In this document: one piece after another, positions 48,601-60,600 of the stretch | How the letters are laid out: every line of letters starts with the position of its first letter | Numbering within the stretch: position 1 is the first letter of the stretch | Assembly (NCBI GenBank): GCA_022393335.1 | Contig: JAJEKB010021931.1 | Span: 314,641 to 378,640 of the forward strand | Direction of reading: 5' to 3' | Source: Macrotrachela quadricornifera | Taxonomy: Eukaryota > Rotifera > Eurotatoria > Philodinida > Philodinidae | Length of the DNA stretch: 64,000 nt | Notes under the pieces: model-generated | Database searches by the model: none | Told to the model about the DNA's origin: nothing | The model's input: only the letters and a program-made list of their open reading frames with translations | Made by a program: the position numbers and the translations under genes

Positions 48601-51600
48601 CGAACAAATAATTTTGGTTTGTCTAAAAAAAGAAAGATCAGGGTTTTATTCTATCTTCCTATAGAAATAAACACAATCTTCAAACTAATTTAATTAAAGA
48701 CTAACGTGGAACGAACTGATATCTATGTTAGATATCAATAGAAATCAGAGAGATCACCATGGTATACTAAACACCAATCAGATTCATGGAAACTGTTTCT
48801 TCGCTATTATAGGAACGAAATATGGGGTTGTTCAGGCCAACCTAGGATCACTATATGAAGTTACAAAAATCATTAGTAGACATGCACCCAAACTCATTAG
48901 CAGAATTTGAATATTTCAAATTTATCTCATTGATTGTGAACTATATCAATAAACTGCTGTGTCATACATATAGAAGGATGTCTTTATTTGACAATCGAAA
49001 GGGAAATAATTTAATGAACTCTTTGCTTATATAAGCAATTTAATCAAAGCTGAAAAGCGGCCTAAACCTAAACTCATTGGATTTGAGTTTTTAAACTAAC
49101 ACCAACATACGATGTTACAAAGTTATCGAATTTACTATTGTACTATTCGGTAGTGATATTTCCTTACTTTAAAATCATACTTACAGAAAATAGTTGTGTC
49201 AAGTGGTTTAGTAGACAAGAAGATTTGTTTTTATTAAGACGCAGACGTAATCGCTAAAAATCATCTGACTTCAAGGAAATCAGTTTGTTCCTTCTTGTTG
49301 AAGACACATTAAAAAGATTTTTTAATGGATTATAATGTATAAAATGAACTGGATGAGTTTTTCTTTTTCGAAATAACTTTATTATGTAATGATGTTCTAC
49401 ATTGTAAATATCGTCTATTATGAAATAGCCATCAGAAATTTGGAACGACTTTCAATCTTATAAATCGTCTAAGACTGAAGAACCTTGCCAACGAGATTTA
49501 AGTCAATACAATTTCTGTTTATCAACCTCATTGTTTGAGTAAAACATTGGTTTTTTTAATTAACCTTATATTGAACGAAAAATGTTTTCCAGCTAAAAGA
49601 ACTCACGTACATAAATATGAATAGTAGAAGATTCTATGAATAAGATCAATATTTTAATCCATCGACAAAACTTAATAAATTTCTCGAATCTATTAATGTT
49701 TTTACACATTTAACGTCGAATAGAGTCGTGATTTTCGTTTTTCAAGTTAAACAAAATTTTGAGCGACCAAATTTCGACCATATGAAAACGATATTATTTT
49801 TGCTACAAGATGAATTCGCTCTTTCTTATTCCATCTTTTTATAATTGTCTTTTGTAAATTGTCGAGCTTTTCACGCTGCATCTTGTGGTATCATTTGTTA
49901 AAAAAGTTTTCAGAAATTTTTCTCTTTATATCGATATGAAAAATGTCGCGAACTTTTTGCCCTTACCTTAGTCTTAGTCCGTTATTTCTTTATTGCTTAT
50001 ACCCCATGCAATCACACCTACTTGTGCCCTAAAAACCTATCTCGTTATAGATTTTTAGTCGTGTTCCTTATGCTCCTGTAGCCTCAGCTTCTTATCTTCT
50101 TATCCCTTACTTCCTTGTAGTCTTATGGTCCTTCTGAACTTAAAGATCCCTCTTTATAATAATGCTGGGCAAGCTATGAGTACCTATATATAATAGGCAT
50201 TCAGAGTCTCGGGATATCCTCATATAACAGCTCTTGAGAACCTATGGATGATCCAGAGGTACTCTCACACATAATAGCTCTTAGAGTCTATCTCTTACAG
50301 CCTTATCTGACCTTTAACCTTTGACTTGGTACAGACAGATAGACACACGCTGAACGTTATATATATAGATAGTTTCATGCTATCTGGATAAATGACAATT
50401 AATAGTATTATATGATATATTAAGCAACAATTACCTTGTTGTTGTTGTCTTCTGATCCGTGGTTTCAGTAACATTAATATAAGTTTGACGAATTGAGGTG
50501 TAATTAAACGTAGTATAAGAATAAGACCACCGATTGTGGATATCATTTTTATTATTATTTCAATGAAATTGTACGTACGCTTTATATAAGAATAACTGCA
50601 ATAAATAGGCGCACAGCCTTCATAATAAAGATCGAATAAAGATGAAGGATTCCATTGTTCAATCATCATTTGTTTAACTATAACTGAAAGTGGAGTATTT
50701 GGAGGAAAACGACTTGATTCTCGTTCATAAATAAGAGGAGAAAATTGGAGCCATATCGAATCCGTATTTTGAAGAAGTATTGTCTGATTTATGAAGCGAT
50801 ATTGAACTGATAAACAGGAATCTAAATAGTAACATTCGAGTGTGGACAATAGTAGAGAGTCAATAGTAAAACATCCTTTAACCATGCCTGGTATTGTATA
50901 AGAAAACCTAGCACGATCATTATTGTCTAGAATATCAATCCATGTAATGATAGTCATTGAATTTTGACAATAAGGATCAGTAGCACAGATACAATTAACC
51001 GATGATGAATTAGAATTTTGTACACCTGTCAAGTTGAATTTTAACTAAAAGTAAAAAAGAGAGACTATTCTTCTTTCTATATTCATTGTGAAGATAAATA
51101 AAAGATTACATCTTTAGAATACCATTATCAGCACTAGATGGTGTTAAAGGAAATTTTATGAGCCTAGTATTATTCTTACAATTCATAAACTTCCATATGG
51201 AAGCACATATTTCCTTATTTATCAGTAATCCATAGTTTCGGATAAAAAGTCAATATGACGAATATTCTTTTTCCTTCGCAAATATATGATCATCTCATAA
51301 ATACTTATTATTAACATAGTTACGATCTCCCTCAATTGCACCCATTGATAAACTAGATCAGAATATATATATGCTCAACATAATAAATGTGTTATCGAAT
51401 AGATAATATCAGATATCGATCATTAATAATATATAGAATATTAGACCATATTTAAATGTTCATAAGATTTGAACAAAATACTGTTATAGGAAAATACCAT
51501 TGAGTGACATAGATTATTAAATTATTTTTCTAAAAAACTTTCAAATAATAATCTTTCCCTGTTAATTTTAGATATAAAATATGATTTAATGTTAATCCAT

Positions 51601-54600
51601 CCTATTTTCTATTATTTCTCTCTCAATTTTTCAAAATCTATGAAGTTAAGTGTTTTCACAACGAAGCATTCGAATATATACTATATAGGTATAATAATTT
51701 CGATTGTAAGAATTATTCAAACAATTCTCAACTACAAACTTATTTTTTGAGCTCTACCATGAAGCCTAAAAAAGTGAAAATAGCCAAAAATCCTGTTGAG
51801 AATGGTTAATCTCTAATTCTCTTATGACAATCCATATTTCAAACAGCTGTAATCAGCACCTTCAAGTAATTCTTCAAATTTACAATTATTACGATCAGGT
51901 AGTCTGAAAGGATTTTTATTATTTTGAACTGATATATTTTCAGTACAATTGTTCAATGTTCTCTTTAAGACTTTTCGAATTTATCGAGGCCAAAATTTAT
52001 ATTTGTTTTTTGTTTAGGTAAAACTGACCTATTTAGAAAATTTCGTCTCTCATTTAGCTAATCAATGTTCAAGATAATATATATAGAGAAATCGAAAGAG
52101 AGCATCTATTATGTAGATTTTATGTTTGTTGCAATTAGGTAAATTTTGGCATTGAGTTTGTATAGTCTTTCTAGAACGTTTTTAACTACAAAATCTGGAA
52201 ATAGACGATTTTTAAGTTGAGTAAGTTTGAAGTAAACAATAAGTGAGTAGATTGCATTTGTTTTCTAGGAAAATAAACTTCTCAAATTAGTTTGGTTTTA
52301 TTTAAAATATTAACGCAAAAATATAAAATGAAAATTAATGTGTGCTCATCTTATAGTAGAGAATATCGTTCTTTATATTGAATGGTTTAGTCATGAAGGA
52401 CTCCATTAGATTAACTCATATCTTAAATTTCATCAATTTTATATTTCAGCTAAATTTAAACATGAACAAAAATCGTTTGGAAAATGATTCCCTAGATATG
52501 ATCATAATATAGCAGTAAGCAGATCGAATCATTTGAGATTATTCTCTAGTTATATATATATTTCAGAATTTTTTTTATTAAAAAGAATCGATTTAACTAT
52601 CATAATATATAATTAAATAGAAGATGTTTCAAAAGTTCGCTATAAACATAAATTTCTATATTTCATATATTCTTGTGATGTACAAGCAAATTCTAATGGA
52701 TAGATGAAATTAATGACATATTTTGCTTATCTCGTTGTTTGGTGCTTCACTAAACTTTTAAAACTTTTTCCTAGGCTCATTCGATAGAAATTGTTGATTC
52801 TATACAGTGTAGTACCTTTTTGGAATTGTACATTATTTCATCATTTAAATAAATATCGTAAAGTAAGAACAGGTCAAAACCATAGAGTATATTAACAAAA
52901 AATAAATTCAGAAATAATCACACCATTATAGGATCATCTATTATTAGTTATTGAATGCCAAGAAAAATAATATTTTTCAAAATACATAGATTGAATGAAA
53001 AGAATTTTTTTCTTCAAAGTTCGTATGAACAGTAGATAATAGAAACATTATTCAATAATTCATTATGTCAAATACAAGAGAATATTGGATCTATTTTTTT
53101 TTGTCACTGATAGAATTCTTATTTGTCTTTACTTTATGATATTTTGTTAAATAACGAAATAATATATAATCCGTAAAGGTTCAGTTAAGTGTCTATGAAC
53201 GAAAAAAGAAAAGTGTATTCTTCACTATTAAAACTGTATTTATGATGATATATCAAAAAATATCTTTAAGATCATACTGATAATATAAAATCAATAATAT
53301 CTAAAACAACGAAACTGATCAAAAGAATAAAAAATACACAAATTTTTTGAAGAGTAAATGCTTACCTGGTATTGTGGATAATCATTAATATTATTTCTCG
53401 TATTACTAGCAATTAGATTTGCATTATCGAAAAATGTATAAGGCTGATCTACTTGAGTAAAAAGATGAATCGTATTGATAAGAATATCAAAATCATTAAT
53501 TAATGATTGGATAAATTGACTTAAAGTTGTATTTAATTGAATATGAAAATCAGATTTTGTAAGTACATTTGAAGTTATAAGAGATTGTGTAGAAAAACGA
53601 GTTATTGCATCATTAATTGTTTTATTAGATAATTGACAAAGAGTTGATAACAGTCGAAAATGACTGGAGTCTAAACCAGGCCATGTTGATAAAGTTAGAT
53701 CGGTTGGATAGGATGTTTTTATATATAATAACATTGAAATCCATTCTTCACTTACATAATCACTTGAACATACTTTATGAAAAGTTGGCATTAATGATAT
53801 AAATCTTCCATAAGGTATCGTTACATTTAAACAAGGACATGTTAACGTATTTTTATACAAATCTTGCAGATGTGTATAATCAGATAATGATGGATTTGAT
53901 ACAATCATTATATCCATTTTAGTATTCAATAAAGTGAATATAAACAGAATCAAAATTGAACCTTAAATAATATAAATAATTATTGTTTGTTTTATATTAT
54001 TCTAACTATGATTATCTATTGATAGAATCAACATTTTAAAGATGAATATCTAATTTTGATCGATATAAGTAGAGGAATATTGAAAATATTATTTATTTGC
54101 TTTAATTTCATTTTATATATCAGAATAAACGAATGATAATTAAATTAATTATACGAATTGTTCAATAATTGTTCGAATATAAAAATATACTCGAATTAAA
54201 TTTTTTCTTCTGGATAAAAAACAAAAGTTCTTACAAGAAAATCTTTTGATATAGAATGATATGTCATATTTCGTTTCACTCATTTATATGAAGTACCGTA
54301 CTGATAAATCAATACATGCATAAGTAATTGCATTCTGAAAATTTTTTTAAAGTTTATTTACTTTTTTTGATTTGAATGAATTATTTTTTATCAAAAGATT
54401 ATACTTGAAATTCTCCATAAATCTACATTTAATTCAAATGAAACAATTGTTTTTCGATATATTTTAAAAAAAAACATCGAAAACTTTTTGAAAGATTCAT
54501 CTTGACATCAATGAAATAATTTTATCAAAAAACTATTAATTAAACGACAAAAATGCTTAACGATGTTAATTCTAACAATCAACCGCATTCTCCTTGTTAC

Positions 54601-57600
54601 TTGAGGGTGAGTATAACAGCTAAGAATTCCAAAGTAAATGGTATTCAGTCTAGAGAAAATAGATATTAACAACAAATATGAAAATTAAAAAACCAATTAT
54701 GATTTATCTATAAAGAAAGAACAAGAATTAACTTGCACTGAATCCATAATAGAAGAATATCGATCCTGACTTGTGTTTTCTGGATTAGAAATAGTGTATC
54801 CTAGTTGATTATCTGCTAACCAAGAGCTTGACTTACGAGGGAACCTCTCCAATTGATACACTCTGTTTGAGCTCATATTTTTTCTACAGATAGGACTCAT
54901 GACGTAGGTAAGAACCATAAAAGAATTCGTCCTATTATGCTGTCAAAGAAGAGAGAAAAATAAACATAATACTGCCAGTGCAATTATTCATTAGTTATTG
55001 ATTAGTCTAAATTTGATTATGTTTAAAGGAATTTTTCTAATATATGAAGAAATTTGTCAATCGTATTCAAAAGTTGAGAGAGCGTTACATTCTATACACA
55101 TTTATTTTTTTGATTAACTTTTACTTATAAATTATTGAATATGTATATTTCTAATCTGATTATTTGAACCATTTTTTTCCATGAATATGTTACCAAAAAA
55201 ATGAACTAAATATTGAATAATCATATAATAGTCTTCTCAGTTAACTTATTCTTTTACGACTAGAGACTTTACGTAACAATCACCTTCTGTTATTGCTAAG
55301 TTGAGAAAGAAATATTTATTGGGACTTTAATTGAATAACTGTGAAATGTAAGTAGTAAACAATGACTTTGATTGTTTTCCAGAGTATTGAAAGTATCATC
55401 GTATTCTATTAGCTTGACTGATTATCACTAGGAGTTTTATTAACAGTGTCTATATAATGATCATCTACAACTCATATTTTAATAGATCAAATAACTAAGT
55501 TTTTGTCATTCGCAATGTCTAGTCAATATCTTGTACCAAAATAAAAAAGTGAAAAATCTTAACAAAAAAAATAAACAAACGTTCTCTACCTTTAACAAAG
55601 TCACATAAAGATTTAAGATTAAGATGGACTAAAGATCATATGATCTGGTGTAAAGAATGATACAAATTTGTGTGGTCAGATGAGAAAAAATTCAATTTAA
55701 ATGGTCCTGATGACTTTTCATACAGCTGACATGATCTATGTAAAGAGAAAGAAAGTTTTTCAACTCATACTCAAGTAATGGAAGCATTATTATTTGAGCA
55801 TCTTTTGATTGAGATGATAAAAACTCACTATATTTTCTAGATAAAAGAATAAATTCAAGTCGATATCAAGAGGTGTTAAAAAATCATTTAGTTGATATTA
55901 GTAATAGTTAACTAGGACTAATAAAGTCAGATTATTTACAAAAATAAACTTATATCACAACGATATACTAATGATTATTTAATGATCAGTCAAATTTCTA
56001 CATGCTCAATATATTTTCATGAAAATAATGTTTCGCTAATTCATCACATTTCATAGATGTTCCATTTTTTATTATAAATTTATGAACTCCTCTCTCGTGG
56101 ATAACAATATGAATTTAATCAAGAAATAAAATCTTACTTCCAAGTAGAAACAAATACGTGCGCGTGATAATACGCTGTTGGATAATATCGTTTTCGGATC
56201 GATTATTGATCAATTTGAACAGATTCAATTGTTTCATCCATCGAGCAAAATTTTTCATAAATGTGATAATATATCCTAGAAATAAAAAGATAAGATAAGG
56301 TTTTTTCATTCTAATCAAATATTACCATTGTCAACATTGGTGATTAACAAACGACCTTTCACTTTTGATAAGGTTTTAACTAAGAAAATTGCGATTATAC
56401 GTAGTATCATTGTAAGACCACCGTATAAGCTGAGTAATAAAGTGATTGTATAAGACAAATTCATGTGATCAGTTTTTGTATATGTACAAAAAGCAGGAGC
56501 ACATTTGGAAAAATATTTTGAATAATCGATCGTTGTTAACCATTCTTCAACGAGTAAATTAGACAAACTATCGTTCAAAGATATATTTCGTAGATTTGAA
56601 GACAATAGACCATTAGTCCAGTTGAAACTTGTCTAGATGAAAAGAATTTTTATTTAAAAGAAAATAAGATTTTGTATAAAAAGTACTTGATTGAGAGATG
56701 GAAAGTAATTGGCAAAAATTTCAAGGCAACTTATATTGTAAAGACAATCAAATGTAGTTGCGAGAAGAGCATCAAGTGGAGTACATCCAGCAAAGAATCC
56801 ATTGACCATTGCAGAAGCTAATGGTTCGAAATATGGTGGATTATTGGGCCAAAATATATGATACCTCACACTTATATTGTGAGATACTGAATAGAAGCCA
56901 GATGGAACTGTTGGACTCTTCAAATAGCAAGGTGAACCATAAAGGGCAGTATAGCGAGAAGCATTTTTATCGAGATAAAGCGTGGGAGTCGCGTATATAG
57001 TAGTCGTTTCAGCGGTTGTCGGCGATAAAACTATTGCATTTGTATTGAGAGCCGAAATCAAAGCGTTTGATCGAGTTGTTATTTGTAGAAAACGCAATGA
57101 TAGAGTAACTTGAACAGTTGCACTAGTTTTAGCGATTTGAACGTTTGTATCGATATGAGATTTAACTTCATTTTTTCGTAGAAGTTGATTAGTGACGAGC
57201 TGAGTTGTGTTAAAAGTAGATAAAGTTTGTGAAACTGTGTCATTACAGAGCGAGCAAAGAGCGGCAAGAAGCTCAAACTAAACATAAACAAAAACATAAA
57301 CAATTATCATATTTTATAAATCGCTTGAAATCCATTGATTCTTTTAGATTATTTTAGTCAATTATCAGTTAAAATAATTCGGATTAATCGGCAGTTTTTG
57401 AGCATTTTATACAATAGAGATTGACGTCATAATTGATATTGAGCTCAATCATAAGATATAATGAGTGATTTGTTAATATATTCAAGTTTATGATGATGAA
57501 AAGGATTATCTTCGGCAAAATTATTATAGTATATCTAGATATCTTGATTTTTTATTCTGAATAACGAAGATTTTGTTCTTCTCTCACTAAAAAATGTTCA

Positions 57601-60600
57601 AAAACTTCGATATTCATTTCTTAAACTCAAAGAGCGCTTCTATAAGCATAAAGAGTCAACCAATCAATCTTTATTCAGATAGAAAAGGATTCCTAGTCGA
57701 TCTTACCCTACAAGAGTCCCTTGAAAAATACGAAATTCTTAGTTTTTAGGGAGTAGGGTGAAATTAAGAACTTCGTAAGTGGTTCTCCAACGAGAACTTT
57801 CTAGGAAGTTATATTGATGGTGATTTTATTTGACAAAGTACACAAGTATTTTTAATATACACTAAATTACATCTATTTATAAGTGAAAGATATAGTCAAA
57901 TAATTGGTTGTAGAACTGTCTGACTGACATAAAAACACAATAGGAATTAAGGAATAAATAGTAGACGATTTTAGTTTTAAGTTAAGAAATTAGAATAAAG
58001 ATTATATTTTGTTAATTCACATCAATTTTAACTATAATTCTAACGCCAAGTACCGTTTTAAAAAATGTAGTTCTAAATTTTTTTTTTATTTATGCTCATT
58101 TCCTCGACAACTTCGATAGTAAGTATTATTCTAAAAATATTAAATTGGATTTTTATATTTAAGAATATAACGATAAAGACCTCGTGCACGACCTTTTACA
58201 GTCTTCATAATTCTTATTGTAGATTCGAGAGATATCTCTAGCAAATTTTCAATGAGTTCCCAAGGATTCTTCATAAACTTCTCTATAATGTTTAAGAGGC
58301 TCCCCTATAATCTTGAAGAGTTTCTTTTAGGAAATTCATGAGAAGCTGATATGAAAGATTTGAGGAAGGTCAAATTTTTAGATCAGTTAGAAAAGACTGG
58401 TTCGTAAAATTGATCAAGTCATCGTGTGTTCTGTGTCCGATCTAATATTAGATGTCTGTCTAAAATTTGATTGACGAGGAAAGCTTTCTAACTGATATAT
58501 TCCGTTTGATCTCTTATTTTGCTAGTAGACGGAATCCATATTTCTAATGACAAGGCTATTAGGATTTGTGTTATGCTGCTTTGTTATGTTAAAAACAAGT
58601 GTCAAAAGTTTTTCTAGGTGATTTGCTCTAAATGTATGGATGATAAAGTAAACAAGAAATTCGGTATTCTTTGATCGACAAATCAAATATAACTCATATA
58701 TCTACCTTAAGTAATGATCTATGAGATGTGTTTGAAAGAAAATTTTCAATTCAGGAGAATGCTTCTCTGCTAGGATATAAGAGTACATGACTGTCATGTA
58801 ATGACCTAAGACAAATTACTTATGTTTCATTGTCTCGGATTTCTCCAGCGGATATTATAGCGAATAAAGATTCAACAGATATGCGAATCCAGTCACAATA
58901 TTTCATCCTGGGATTACGTACCAGTCGCCATTTCGGACTAAAAAGTGGAGCATTGAACAGAAAAGAGCACGGATGCCGCTGTTCACAAAAAGGAAAAGAT
59001 GATAGAAACCAACGATAAGCAAGAATATTAAAAACTCATACTGGCTCGGACGTCGCCCAAGTAAACAAGGACCGCGTTTTCTGCCGAGTAACCAGGATAG
59101 AGTCGAAAAATTGGCTATTGAAAAACCAACATGAATGAGAAATGAGCAAACAAGCACACAGACAGTTGGAACGTGGAATGTTCAGACATTATGGGCGACT
59201 GGAAAACTAGAGTTGTCAAGAAATGAGATGAAGAGATGCAGGCACGATATAATCGATGTTTTGGAATTACGTTGGACAGGTAAAGGCGAAATATCAAATG
59301 GAGACTTCATCTGGGCAGGAGAAGACGACACACATATGGGAGATGTAGGACTGCTACTAAGTATAAAAGCACTCATAGGATACAACCCGATTAGCTCATG
59401 AATTATTACGGCTCGATGCAACGCAGTGCCATTCAAAATTACAATAATATACCCATATGCACCACCATCCGCCTCTTGGATGTGGACATCGGAGCGTTCT
59501 ACAACAATCTTGAGGACGCATTAGTGAAAATCTACAGAAAAGACATAACCATCATACCAGGCGACTGGAATGCAAAAGTGGGTAACGACAATATGGATTA
59601 GAAACGGGTAATGGAGAGAAACGAATACGATGGCAGGAATGAAAGAGAAGTGCGTCTGCTAGAGTTCACATCTACACATAATATATACGTATGTAGCACG
59701 AGATTCGAGCAGAATCTGCTTTGATCACTTGCTAGTACTGCGTAATATTAGGTTACGACTGAAAAGAATGTACATCAATTACTCATCAACCACACAAAAA
59801 AAAAGTACGGTTAATCGTGCTACTCAATAGTCTTAAGCAATAATTAGAGTCCCATCTCTCGAAAGAGCAAGCAGAAATCAGGAAAGACAGAAGCACAATA
59901 CACCAAATCTTGACACTCAGACTAATAGCAGAAAAAGCGAAACGACAAGGGAAGAAGATCTACAACTGCTTCATAAGCTTCCAAAAAGCATTCGACGCAA
60001 TCAAACACAAAGTCATAGGGTATAGAAGAAAAGATGGTAACACTACTACAACACATATACGAAAAAGCTCAGTCAGCAATGCGAATAGCGAAAAATCATG
60101 AAGAATGATTCTGCACAAATGTTGGAGCCCGACAATGTGATCCTCTGTTACCACTATTATTCATCGCATATCTAGAACGGATAATAAACCTTGTGAAACA
60201 AAGAAATTAGCTCCTTACAAAAACAAATTGAGGCAATCAAAGTAAAGACAATGGTGTTTCGTGAAAAAAGCATAGAACATGCAATGAATATAGCAGGAAA
60301 AACTATAGAAAATATCGATAAGTTCGAGTATTTAGGAACCCTAATAAGATGAGACAATAACTGCTCAGAAGAGATCAGAAGAAGAATAAGCAAACCAACT
60401 GGAACAATGGCGTCCTTGAAACATATATGAACAGGAAAGAAACTAGCAATATAAAACAAATTCAAAATCTTAACAGCATGTGTTTTTAGCATACTATTAT
60501 ACACCTCAAAAACATAGATCCTGAAGGACACCGACAAAAAAAAACTACTTGCATTCGAAATAAAATGCTATCAGAGTATACTACGAATCAGTTAGAAAGA

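Noticed and set aside
56115..56318. Separate short gene just after module 1
   Set aside because: It is homologous to the lead exon of module 1 and joins both the exon before and the exon after in phase, so I treat it as the lead exon of module 2.
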